This document shows positions 27,703-36,426 of a DNA stretch of 64,000 nt, in pieces. Origin of the DNA: Chamaesiphon minutus PCC 6605. Its GTDB lineage: Bacteria > Cyanobacteriota > Cyanobacteriia > Cyanobacteriales > Chamaesiphonaceae. The position numbers were made by a program, and so were the translations under genes. The notes below the pieces were generated by a model that worked only from the letters and a program-made list of their open reading frames with translations, was not told the DNA's origin and made no database searches. Position 1 is the stretch's first letter, and every line of letters begins with the position of its first letter. The stretch spans positions 4,290,886 through 4,354,885 of the forward strand of contig NC_019697.1 in NCBI RefSeq assembly GCF_000317145.1, given 5' to 3'.

Positions 27703-28050
27703 ATGAGTGCTCAATCCGTTACTCAGTTTTTAGAAAGAGTAGAAACAGACGAACAATTGCAAGAAGAGTTAGCTCAAATTATTGAGTCAGCAGCCAATAG
27801 CGCGACTGATGGTGCCGATCGACAAGGTGCTACTGAATTAGGGAAAAAATATGGCTTTGATTTTTCCTCCGAAGAACTTTGGGCAGAAATCAAAAACCGC
27901 CAAGACCAATTCAAGCAGCGTCAAGGCAGTGGTGAATTGAGTGATGAGGAGCTAGAAGCAGTGGCTGGTGGCGGTGAAATTTGGATCACCACCGTGTTTA
28001 CGGCAACAGCAGCTATTGCCACCGCTGTAATTCCCAAAATTAAGTGGTAA
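27703..28050 (+). CDS. Nif11-like precursor peptide 3
   Basis: 115 residues, nearly identical to copy 2 in its leader. Core of 25 residues with five Thr (positions 6, 7, 10, 12 and 17), no Cys; one of copy 2's Thr is replaced by Ala and one Ile by Val. It starts GEIW and ends PKIKW. High identity to copy 2 including upstream block indicates recent tandem duplication. Confidence 0.9.
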   Translation: MSAQSVTQFLERVETDEQLQEELAQIIESAANSATDGADRQGATELGKKYGFDFSSEELWAEIKNRQDQFKQRQGSGELSDEELEAVAGGGEIWITTVFTATAAIATAVIPKIKW

Positions 28051-28075
28051 TAAAATTTAGTCTTTAGCTATTCGT

Positions 28076-28101
28076 GTCTCCTACTGAATTCAGTAGGAGA
28101 C
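28076..28101 (+). terminator. Hairpin after precursor 3
   Basis: A perfect 26-base palindrome, GTCTCCTACTGAA with its complement. TATATCTAGCTA follows, as it does after the copy-4 hairpin. No long T-run, so it may slow or process the transcript rather than end it fully. Confidence 0.6.
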
Positions 28102-28225
28102 TATATCTAGCTAGTACAAAGTTGAGATTTGAATGGAAGCTAGGAGACTATATTTAGCTATTAAATAATTGAGAACAATTATGCTGAATATAGTTCATTT
28201 CATCAACATTAAATGGAGATTGTCA

Positions 28226-28573
28226 ATGAGTACTCAATCCGTTACTCAGTTTTTAAAAAGAGTAGAAACAGACGAACAACTGCAAGAAGAGCTAGCTCAA
28301 ATTATTGAGTCAGCCGCTAATACCGGAGCCGATGGTGCCGATCGACAAGGTGCTACGGAACTAGGCAAAAAATATGGCTTTGATTTCTCTTCAGAAGAAC
28401 TGTGGGCAGAAATTAAAAACCGCCAAGACCAATTCAAACAACGCCAAGGCAGTGGTGAATTGAGCGATGACGAGTTAGAAGCAGTGGCTGGTGGTGGTGA
28501 AATTTGGTTGACCACTGTCATTACTTCGACAGTAGCTATCGGTAAGGCCATATATCCCAAAATTAAGTGGTAG
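28226..28573 (+). CDS. Nif11-like precursor peptide 4
   Basis: 115 residues. The start ATG at 28226 has AATGGAGATTGTCA upstream (GGAG SD). An upstream in-frame ATG at about 28181 would lengthen the N-terminus without adding leader homology. The core of 25 residues is the most diverged of the long cores: Thr at 6, 7, 10 and 12, Ser11, an internal Lys17, Tyr20, then PKIKW. This copy lacks the repeated promoter block, so it is probably transcribed from further upstream or another signal. Confidence 0.88.
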   Translation: MSTQSVTQFLKRVETDEQLQEELAQIIESAANTGADGADRQGATELGKKYGFDFSSEELWAEIKNRQDQFKQRQGSGELSDDELEAVAGGGEIWLTTVITSTVAIGKAIYPKIKW

Positions 28574-28589
28574 ACAATTAGCCGATCGT

Positions 28590-28615
28590 GTCGCCTGCTA
28601 AATTTGGCAGGCGAC
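28590..28615 (+). terminator. Hairpin after precursor 4
   Basis: GTCGCCTGC paired with GCAGGCGAC around AAATTT, followed by TATATCTAGCTA. Relative to copy 3 the paired positions differ in a compensating way (TCC/GGA and TGC/GCA), supporting selection on structure. Confidence 0.6.
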
Positions 28616-28645
28616 TATATCTAGCTATGCAAAATAGAGGTTTAG

Positions 28646-30103
28646 ATGGATAATAAAATTGCTTTTGCGGCAGGTGCCCAACTATATACAGTCAACGCTA
28701 GCGATCGACTGTGTTCGGCGATTCAGCCTTTTATTCAAGAAATTTTTAATTATTTAAGCGGTTCGACCGATTTTGAAAAGGCGATCCTTCACGCCAAAAA
28801 CAAACATAAAAAAATAGCAGATCTCTTTTTTGATATCGAGCCAAGCCGAGTATCAGAGAGCTTCTCTTTAAAAAAACAATTTTTGATCCCTCCAGAAAAT
28901 CCGCTGGCAGGTTTGTTTTTTGAAAATGCGAAAATACCTAGTTTTTTAGGTCAGAAAGGCTTTGAAAAACTTCAAGACACAACACTTTTACCCCAGATTA
29001 AACAGCTCTTTTATCTCTGCGGGCAGTCAAATTTGTCGTACCAGCAAATTTGTCAACAAGTCAGCGATCGAACTGTCGATTTATTAGATCGATGGCTAAA
29101 ATATCGGATCGTGCGGGAGCAACCTCACGATCTCCAAAACATCGGCGATCTCTCAGTACCGGGAGTCGTGCGGCTCCAGCACGCATCGTTACTGTATCGC
29201 AGCAAAACTACCGGAGTTTTGGTAGATCCTCATCTCCACTCTAATTATGGGCTGCCTACGCTCCCGTCAGATATTACTCGCACCAAACTTGAAGGTTTGG
29301 TCGATGCGATTGTGATTTCCCACAGTCATTACGACCATTGGCATTATCCAACGCTGATGATGTTTCCTGCTGATATCCCCATCATCGTGCCTAAAGTGCC
29401 CCACGGAACGATGACTTGCGAAGATATGGCCGCTCGTTTGATAAGCTTGGGATTTGAGAATGTTATTGCTGTTGATTGGTATGCAGAGCCGATTAGAGTA
29501 GGCGACATCGATATTCACGTATTGCCGTTTTACGGCGAACAACCTCTAGTTCCAGAATACGATCGCCCTAAATATCCCGAATTGAGAAACTGGGGGAATA
29601 CTTATCTATTAAAGACCGAAGACTATACTTCTTGGTTTTTAATAGATGCTGGTAACGAACCAGAGCATTCGATGGTCGAAGTAGCCGAATATGTCAAACA
29701 AAAATTTGGCAGTATCGATAGTATCATCAGTAATTTTCAACCCTTATCTTATAACTCGATCGGTACAAATTTATCGAGTTGGGGTATAGATATTGTTGCT
29801 AATTTACTCAGCAATCCGCAAATATTTTCGGTAACTAATCAGCAAGAAGGTGGCTATATTTCTACCTTGGGGCCACAGGGAGTAGCCGAACTTTGTGCTG
29901 TCGTAAAAGCCAAAGCTTGTTTGCCCTACGCTCACAGTTGGGCGGCATTAGGCAGTTATACCAGTGATGACGAACGGCTCATTCAAGCCACCCAAGCCGA
30001 ACTCCAGCGGCTAAACTGCGCGACCGAGGTCATTCCTTGGCACATTGGCGACGGTTACCTTTGTAACAGTAAGGACTCAAATTGTCAGCCAATATTTGCT
30101 TAA
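28646..30103 (+). CDS. MBL-fold protein with N-terminal wHTH-like region
   Basis: 485 residues. The metallo-beta-lactamase fold has the metal motif HSHYDH (residues 226-231) and the Asp in LIDAGNEPEH. The N-terminal about 180 residues resemble a winged-helix/peptide-recognition region (LSYQQICQQVSDRTVDLLDR). MBL proteins with two metals can be hydrolases or oxidases. It starts 72 bases after precursor 4 and begins the modification genes, so action on the peptide is likely. Whether the N-terminus binds the Nif11 leader is inference. Confidence 0.75.
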   Translation: MDNKIAFAAGAQLYTVNASDRLCSAIQPFIQEIFNYLSGSTDFEKAILHAKNKHKKIADLFFDIEPSRVSESFSLKKQFLIPPENPLAGLFFENAKIPSFLGQKGFEKLQDTTLLPQIKQLFYLCGQSNLSYQQICQQVSDRTVDLLDRWLKYRIVREQPHDLQNIGDLSVPGVVRLQHASLLYRSKTTGVLVDPHLHSNYGLPTLPSDITRTKLEGLVDAIVISHSHYDHWHYPTLMMFPADIPIIVPKVPHGTMTCEDMAARLISLGFENVIAVDWYAEPIRVGDIDIHVLPFYGEQPLVPEYDRPKYPELRNWGNTYLLKTEDYTSWFLIDAGNEPEHSMVEVAEYVKQKFGSIDSIISNFQPLSYNSIGTNLSSWGIDIVANLLSNPQIFSVTNQQEGGYISTLGPQGVAELCAVVKAKACLPYAHSWAALGSYTSDDERLIQATQAELQRLNCATEVIPWHIGDGYLCNSKDSNCQPIFA

Positions 30104-30139
30104 TGACATTCTAAGCTGTGACTCAAAAAGTTTAGATTT

Positions 30140-31726
30140 ATGGGACATACACGCATTAACACTAACCCGACGATGACTCGATATCTGGTCGAAGAGTTAG
30201 GTGTGTTTGAGAATGACCCGATCGTTATTTGCGATGTGGGTGCCAGAGGGGGATTTGAACCCCAATGGCAAGTGTTTAGTTCGCAGGCATGTTCGATCGG
30301 CTTTGAACCAGATCCCATCGAGTTCGCTCGGCTCCAGGATTCGCTCTCATCGGCAACCGATCGAATTTATCCTCTGGCATTAGGCAAGCAAAGAGAGCGG
30401 CGACTGTTTTCGATCTGTCGCCATCCCGGTGGTTCGAGCTTTTACCCAGCAGATCTGCACTTTATCGAGCGGTTTCCACCAGAGTATGCCCAAGAACTCA
30501 CTGTCACGCAAACACTAGAAGTCGAAACAGTCAGTCTCGATGAATTTGTTAGAGATTACCAAATTTCCACAATTGACTTCCTCAAATTAGATACCGAAGG
30601 CAGCGAGCTAGATATTTTGCAGGGTGCGCGGAATATTTTGCAAAACAGCGTCCTGGGGCTGAGTTTAGAGGTGCTGTTCCATAGCTCGATGCGCCAGCAA
30701 CCGACTTTTAGCGACATCGATCGATTTTTGCAAGCGATGGGGTTTCAATTGTTCGATTTGGAGATCTATCGCCATGCTCGTCGCGCGCTCCCTCGTCCGA
30801 TGTCAAAATTTGGCAACACCGACATCGGTCAGGTGTTGTGGGGACAGGCTCTCTATTTGCGAGATGGCGTTGCCGAAATCGATCGATCGAATTCGAGCGA
30901 TTGCCAGCCGTGGCATCAGACTCGGATTCTCAAACTAGCCAGCCTGATGGAAATTTTTACATTACCAGACTGCGCGCTAGAACTGATTCGGGATAGCACC
31001 GCTTTCCTCGATCGAGATCTGCAAACTTCGATCGAACGCGCGATCGTCCGCAATGTCAATTCTCTCACCGAACCTGCCATGAATATTCAATCTGCCGATC
31101 GGTTATCAACCGCGCCCAGTCACGTTCCGCAGCCGCGTGGCTATGCCCAACGTTTTGATTGTTTGTCCGCTGCCGAATTACAACACCTTGCCCAGACCAT
31201 TACCACCTCTCCTTACTTAGCCGCCAGTCAGTTGAGTACCAATTTTCAGGGCAGTCGGGGGTTTTCGGTGATTTTTACTCGCTCGGGAATCGATCGCGTT
31301 AAGGAACACTTTCCCGGCTTTGCACCCTATCTAGACAAAGCTCTGAAGTCTGCTTGTAATGCCTTTTATCTCAACCCGTTGCTGCTCGACGAAGGTATGG
31401 GCGTCGAACCTCATGTAGACTGTAGTATTTCTAGTTATGACATGGTACTGACGATTCCCAAAATCGTCAGCGTGCTGTACGTACAGGTACCGGAAGATAC
31501 GATCGGTGGCGAACTGATTCTCAGAACAGAACAGCGGCTCATTGGCACGATCGTCCCGCAAACCAATAAATTAGTTTATTTTGTCGGGCAGTTATTACAT
31601 TCAGTCAATCCCGTCCATTGCTCGTCGAGCCGCATCAGCCTGATCTGCGAACAATATCATCTTAGCGAAGATCGGCTCAAAAATATTCCCGAATTTGAAA
31701 TTAAGTCTGCGGCTAAGAAATATTAG
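30140..31726 (+). CDS. FkbM methyltransferase fused to a 2OG-Fe(II) oxygenase
   Basis: 528 residues. N-terminal about 20-240: FkbM-type SAM methyltransferase (VICDVGARGGFEPQW, IDFLKLDTEGSELDILQ), a family methylating hydroxyls. After a helical linker, residues 345-528 hold a 2OG-Fe(II) oxygenase-like domain: metal triad H425-x-D427 and H487, and R498 for 2-oxoglutarate. Both halves look complete, so hydroxylation followed by methylation of the same residue is possible. It follows the MBL gene by 36 bases. Confidence 0.8.
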   Translation: MGHTRINTNPTMTRYLVEELGVFENDPIVICDVGARGGFEPQWQVFSSQACSIGFEPDPIEFARLQDSLSSATDRIYPLALGKQRERRLFSICRHPGGSSFYPADLHFIERFPPEYAQELTVTQTLEVETVSLDEFVRDYQISTIDFLKLDTEGSELDILQGARNILQNSVLGLSLEVLFHSSMRQQPTFSDIDRFLQAMGFQLFDLEIYRHARRALPRPMSKFGNTDIGQVLWGQALYLRDGVAEIDRSNSSDCQPWHQTRILKLASLMEIFTLPDCALELIRDSTAFLDRDLQTSIERAIVRNVNSLTEPAMNIQSADRLSTAPSHVPQPRGYAQRFDCLSAAELQHLAQTITTSPYLAASQLSTNFQGSRGFSVIFTRSGIDRVKEHFPGFAPYLDKALKSACNAFYLNPLLLDEGMGVEPHVDCSISSYDMVLTIPKIVSVLYVQVPEDTIGGELILRTEQRLIGTIVPQTNKLVYFVGQLLHSVNPVHCSSSRISLICEQYHLSEDRLKNIPEFEIKSAAKKY

Positions 31727-31735
31727 GAAATAGCT

Positions 31736-33463
31736 ATGAGCCACTCTTTTTTAACAGATTATATCAAACTCGTTCGACCGCATACCTCACCATCACTCAT
31801 TTCAGAACAAACTTGGGATAAAATCAACAATGTAGCTGAATTTTTACCGAATAAAATTACTTCTTTCTTTGGATTTGAGTGTCCTCTAGGAATTGCCACA
31901 GCGCAGAGTGATTTCTTAATTTGTGCGGAAGATACAGCCGGAACTGGTCGGGAGATCTTAGCAGATAAAGATCGATTTCCCACAGCTTTATTATCCGATC
32001 CGGTCTGGCAGCAAGTCACTCAATTTGGTCGAGAATGGCAGGATGAGAATTCGATCCTTTATCAAAAAATTCATAATGTCTGGCTAGAATTCGATCTAGA
32101 TGGTGACGCACAGCAGTTACCAGTTCCTAGTTGTTTTTTTGGCTCCGAACCGATTTATGCGGCGACATCGCCCTATGCCAATCCAGCGACGCCTGCTTAT
32201 TGCTGGGTGAGCGAATCTGCTTTAAAACATCTCCTCAACGATCGATTGCCAGAGCGAGTAGAAGCCAAACTGTTTGAGTGTTTCGATTGTTTGCCTCCCG
32301 AAGCTTATGTATTTCAGATCGGGCTGATGTTGGCGAGAAATATTAAAGATGCAGTCAGAGTTTGCATCCGTGACATTGCGCCAGCCCAAATTGGTGAATA
32401 TTTGCAAAAAATTGGTTGGCCTGGTTCTGTGGAGATCTTGCAAGAATTCGTGCGAGAAATTGCAGATTTTGTCGAACGCATCGACTTAGATATTGATATT
32501 AGCGATCGAGTCTTACCGAAAATTGGGTTTGAATGTTATTTTAGCAAGCAACCTAAATTAGAACCGCGATGGCAGATATTTCTGGATTATTTAGAGCGTA
32601 ATAACTTATGTCTGCCGCAAAAGCGAGCGGGTTTGCTAGCTTATCCTGGCTTTTTGCGCGAAAGTGCCGCACCTAATGATTGGCCGAGTTATCTGTCGCG
32701 AGCGGCTCGAACGCTAGAAAATAATAATGCCGAAGCGGTTTTCTTCCGTAAAATACATCATATCAAAATTGTTTATCAAGACGATCGACCGCAATTGGCC
32801 AAAGCTTATCTGGCGATGGGCTATCGATCGATCGATTCAGCGTTTGTCGATCGCTGGCGCAAATTTACTAATTCCAGCGTCCAAATCGATAACTTTATCG
32901 AGCCAGAAGTACACGATCGCTTGCTAAAATTCGTCCGAGATTCACAGGCACAATTCATGCCGAGCGAAATCGGGATCGACAATACAGCATTAGCAATCCA
33001 TCGCCGCTCTTCGATCTTAGAGTCATTTCCAGAGTTTGAAAAAATACTCAATCGAAAAATTGCCGCCATTTTACCGGATATATTTTCTAAATTAGGATTG
33101 CCCGATTTTCCGATCGAGCGGTTAGAGACACAGCTTACCGCTCACAACGATGGCGATTATTACCGAGTTCATAATGATAGTGGCACGACCGAAAGTAGCG
33201 ATCGGATTCTTACCTACGTTTATTACTTCTATCAGGAGCCAAAAGCTTTTAGCGGTGGGGAATTACGAATCTATGAAACAAATCTCAATACGCAAATTCA
33301 TTATGCAGATTCGTTCCAAACGATCGAACCGCGTAATAACAGCATTGTTTTTTTTCCGAGTGCTTACATGCACGAAGTTTTAAAAATTAATTGCCCCTCT
33401 CAAGCTTTTGCCGACAGTCGCTTTACGATGAACGGCTGGGTGTGGCGTAAAAAATCGAATTAA
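31736..33463 (+). CDS. 2OG-Fe(II) oxygenase with long N-terminal region
   Basis: 575 residues. The C-terminal 170 residues form a prolyl 4-hydroxylase-like 2OG-Fe(II) oxygenase: H479-x-D481 (YRVHND), GGELRIYETN, H546 (AYMHEV) and R562. The N-terminal about 380 residues have no recognised domain, though two Cys-rich stretches occur near residues 60 and 185. The gene begins 10 bases after the preceding stop, indicating one operon. A role in hydroxylating the core peptide is likely but not proven. Confidence 0.78.
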   Translation: MSHSFLTDYIKLVRPHTSPSLISEQTWDKINNVAEFLPNKITSFFGFECPLGIATAQSDFLICAEDTAGTGREILADKDRFPTALLSDPVWQQVTQFGREWQDENSILYQKIHNVWLEFDLDGDAQQLPVPSCFFGSEPIYAATSPYANPATPAYCWVSESALKHLLNDRLPERVEAKLFECFDCLPPEAYVFQIGLMLARNIKDAVRVCIRDIAPAQIGEYLQKIGWPGSVEILQEFVREIADFVERIDLDIDISDRVLPKIGFECYFSKQPKLEPRWQIFLDYLERNNLCLPQKRAGLLAYPGFLRESAAPNDWPSYLSRAARTLENNNAEAVFFRKIHHIKIVYQDDRPQLAKAYLAMGYRSIDSAFVDRWRKFTNSSVQIDNFIEPEVHDRLLKFVRDSQAQFMPSEIGIDNTALAIHRRSSILESFPEFEKILNRKIAAILPDIFSKLGLPDFPIERLETQLTAHNDGDYYRVHNDSGTTESSDRILTYVYYFYQEPKAFSGGELRIYETNLNTQIHYADSFQTIEPRNNSIVFFPSAYMHEVLKINCPSQAFADSRFTMNGWVWRKKSN

Positions 33464-33490
33464 GTTTAATTCAAACATATCTTAAAAACA

Positions 33491-35305
33491 ATGTTAGTAT
33501 CAGAAATTTTAAACGGATTGCCGAAGTTTTTGGAATGGATGGTGTTGTTCGATCTGTCTGCGGTGCGGCAATTAACCGACGATGCGATCGTCAGAGGGAT
33601 GTATCATTTGCCTGAAGATATCGACTTAGATCCCTACTCTCATGCCATTTTGACCAGCCACGGCAGATTTTTAGCCTCTGGAACTCGGCAGTGGTTGAGC
33701 GAACCTAATTCGGGTAAGGGTTGGTCGCCCAAAATGATTAAATCTTCGCTCGCAGATCGCTTTGAATCGCAACTGGCTCTGTTTGAGGTCGATGAGTCCC
33801 ACTGTTTTGGATTGGGAGAACAATCTCCCTTTGCTCCCGTGTTACTCCACGTCAAAATCGATGCCGATGGCTATGGAGCCGCACGAGCGATTTTCGATCG
33901 AGAACCCACTCAAAAGCATTACGAGTTGCTGCAAGCCGTAGGCGTGAAGTTTCTAGGCGGCGAAACTCAAGACAACTATTACATCGCGCGCTTCCGCAAT
34001 CGCCTACCAGTTCACATCCATGCAGGCATTTTGTCCCATTTCAGTCGCACTGGACATTGCAACCTCTTTTTTCTCCAACATGGCAATATCGACTCCCTAT
34101 TAGAAGAAGGTTTGCTCAAAGCTGCGGCAGTGCGGATTAAATTTGCCAAAAATCGGGCTTACCAGGCGGTAGCTCAACTTGCAACCGCAGCTTGTCAGGA
34201 TTCCGATCTGGCGATGACTTGTCAGCCACCCGCACCCGCACCATCTTTTAGCTATGGTAATTTAGTCCCACTGGGATTTGCGCTCCAGGCGTTGAATGTA
34301 GCAACTGCCGAGGAGGACGCAGCAGATAATATCGCTGACGCACGTCAAAACTTGAGTCAATTTTTGGCAGATAACAGTCAAGACGGACTCTGGGCGTTTC
34401 AGACAGGACGTTTGATTACGGCTACCGATTCTGCTTTAGTATTACAAGGCTTTACAGATCCAGCCGCAGTCCAAGCGTTAGAAATATTTGCTGACGGACG
34501 CGGTGGTTACTATCCTCAACTCTGGTCGGAGCGAGAAGAAGCAGGCAAAATGCTGTTAGACGCAAGTTGTCGTCACTGGTGTCAAACTGATTATGCGACG
34601 ACCTGTCTGGTGAGAGGATTGCAACAACGAGCTGGATTGCCAACGACGACGAGTTTGGCTTATTTAGAGGCTGGTTTTGCCCAACGTAGTGGTTTATATT
34701 TTGCCAATCCTTATTTAGTCGATTATGCTCTCGCCCAAGCCATCGAACTCGATCCGGCGGCAGCATCTTTGCGACAACAACTCTTAACCGAGATGCTCGC
34801 GAGCATGAATGCCGATTACTCTTTTGGTACTTACGATCTGGCTTTTTCGACGGCTTTGGCGATTCTATGTCTGGCACGGTTGGGGTGTAACGGTCGCACC
34901 CTCCGCAGTGCGCAATTGCGGTTGTTAGATTTTATCGATAGCGAAGGCAAGTTCCCCACCGCAACGCCGTTCTACTCGAGCTTGCGCCTCGATGCCAACA
35001 TCCCGATGAAAAATATCTTGGGATTGTTATTCGCCCATAAGGTCGCCAGCGACGGGCAACAACAACAAATCAAAAAAGTGGAGGGCGAATATCATAGCAT
35101 TTCGCTGTATCTCGACACCCATGGAAAGATCTCTACGGCAGTCGCCGCTTTAGCCCTAGCGGCAAACTGTAATCCGGCAGCATACGATTTAGATTGGCAG
35201 CAGTCCGATCTTCAAGCTATTCATCCCCGCTACCAATGCACCCAGCATTGTGAATATATCGCTAAATTTGCCCTACCTTATTATCTACAGGGAGTGTACG
35301 CATGA
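33491..35305 (+). CDS. Alpha/alpha-toroid protein (prenyltransferase/squalene-cyclase-like)
   Basis: 604 residues. Repeats in the C-terminal half (QDGLWAFQTGRLITATDSAL, DYATTCLVRGLQQRAG, TYDLAFSTALAILCLARLG, KISTAVAALALAA) have the alternating helical pattern of the alpha/alpha toroid shared by squalene cyclases, protein prenyltransferase beta subunits and LanC cyclases. None of the LanC Cys/His zinc ligands are obvious, nor a DxDD or QW catalytic set, so its activity is open. It overlaps the next gene by four bases (ATGA), implying translational coupling. Confidence 0.55.
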   Translation: MLVSEILNGLPKFLEWMVLFDLSAVRQLTDDAIVRGMYHLPEDIDLDPYSHAILTSHGRFLASGTRQWLSEPNSGKGWSPKMIKSSLADRFESQLALFEVDESHCFGLGEQSPFAPVLLHVKIDADGYGAARAIFDREPTQKHYELLQAVGVKFLGGETQDNYYIARFRNRLPVHIHAGILSHFSRTGHCNLFFLQHGNIDSLLEEGLLKAAAVRIKFAKNRAYQAVAQLATAACQDSDLAMTCQPPAPAPSFSYGNLVPLGFALQALNVATAEEDAADNIADARQNLSQFLADNSQDGLWAFQTGRLITATDSALVLQGFTDPAAVQALEIFADGRGGYYPQLWSEREEAGKMLLDASCRHWCQTDYATTCLVRGLQQRAGLPTTTSLAYLEAGFAQRSGLYFANPYLVDYALAQAIELDPAAASLRQQLLTEMLASMNADYSFGTYDLAFSTALAILCLARLGCNGRTLRSAQLRLLDFIDSEGKFPTATPFYSSLRLDANIPMKNILGLLFAHKVASDGQQQQIKKVEGEYHSISLYLDTHGKISTAVAALALAANCNPAAYDLDWQQSDLQAIHPRYQCTQHCEYIAKFALPYYLQGVYA

Positions 35306-36414
35306 GAAGTTTAGCTATTTGTGGCGACCATCTCGATCCGCTGGTCAAAACGCTCGCAACTGCCAAGATCGAATTAGATGGAATCCCGTTGGTGGCTGGT
35401 TTGCTAGCCACACCAGATCTGGACTTCGATCCGCAATCTTTAGAGCATCGCGATCGAGTCTTAGTCAAAAAACTCGCCTTTTCTTGTAACTATCGCGATA
35501 AAGGATTGATGTTGACAGCATCTGCCAAATTACAGCCCGATCGCTATTATACGATCGGGTCGGAATTTGTCGCCGAAGTTGTCGCCGTGGGTGCCGAAGT
35601 TACTGATTTAAATATTGGCGATCGCGTCATTGGCAATAATCAATATCCAGATTCCGGGGTAGCCGGAATAGCCCCTGGGGTACCGACCAATCATGCTTCC
35701 AAAGAATACCAAATTTTTCACCCGGTTAAGTTACTAAAAATACCGCCGCAAATGCCCGATGAAATTGCTGCTGTATTTAGTATCGGCGCGCAGACTACTT
35801 ACAGTATGATTCGCAAACTGAATATTAAACCAGGCGATAATATTTTAGTCACTGCGGGTAAATCGAATACTTCTTTGTTTGCGATCGCAGCTCTGAAGCA
35901 ACATAACGTCAATGTTTACGTTACCACTACTTCGATCGATTTCGCTCAGAAGTTTTACGATCTAGGTGTAAAGCAAGTAATTGAAGTCGATCTCAACGCC
36001 GATAAATTAATCCCACCAGAAGTAGCCCGTGTCATCAAACACGAAATCGATGGTTTTGACTGTATTATCGATCCATTCTTCGATCTCCATCTTGGCAAAA
36101 CTATTCAAACCTTAGTCGATGGCGGTCGTTATGTCACTTGCGGTCTCTACCATCAATTTTTGGGTACGGCATTCGAGTATCGCGGATTGGCTCTCAAAGA
36201 CATCATGACCATCGTCATGCTCAAAAATATTCAAATCATTGGTAATTGTGTCGGTCAAACTTCCGATTTAGCTAATGCGATCGAAGATTATGTGACTGGT
36301 AAATTCCCCGTTGCGATCGACTCAGTTTGGAGTGACGATCGCCTTTACGATTTTTTCAATCGCACCTATCATGCCAAAGATCGATTTGGCAAAGTTGTTT
36401 ATCGCTATAACTAA
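35302..36414 (+). CDS. MDR-family reductase, LanJ(A)-like candidate
   Basis: 370 residues of the medium-chain dehydrogenase superfamily. The N-terminal domain has FSCNYRD (C62-NYRD) and a GSE motif (86-88) where classical zinc alcohol dehydrogenases have GHE, so catalytic zinc is doubtful. Structural zinc Cys residues are missing. The nucleotide region is AGKSNTSLFA (185-194). In lanthipeptides, LanJ(A) enzymes of this superfamily reduce dehydroalanine or dehydrobutyrine to D-Ala or D-Abu. Placement beside a dehydratase supports that here; the specific assignment is inference. Confidence 0.7.
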   Translation: MRSLAICGDHLDPLVKTLATAKIELDGIPLVAGLLATPDLDFDPQSLEHRDRVLVKKLAFSCNYRDKGLMLTASAKLQPDRYYTIGSEFVAEVVAVGAEVTDLNIGDRVIGNNQYPDSGVAGIAPGVPTNHASKEYQIFHPVKLLKIPPQMPDEIAAVFSIGAQTTYSMIRKLNIKPGDNILVTAGKSNTSLFAIAALKQHNVNVYVTTTSIDFAQKFYDLGVKQVIEVDLNADKLIPPEVARVIKHEIDGFDCIIDPFFDLHLGKTIQTLVDGGRYVTCGLYHQFLGTAFEYRGLALKDIMTIVMLKNIQIIGNCVGQTSDLANAIEDYVTGKFPVAIDSVWSDDRLYDFFNRTYHAKDRFGKVVYRYN

Positions 36415-36426
36415 ACGAGCACAGAG

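Noticed and set aside
30241-30275. A tRNA T-arm-like sequence GGGGATTTGAACCCC
   Set aside because: It lies within the FkbM coding frame and the rest of a tRNA is missing; coincidence.
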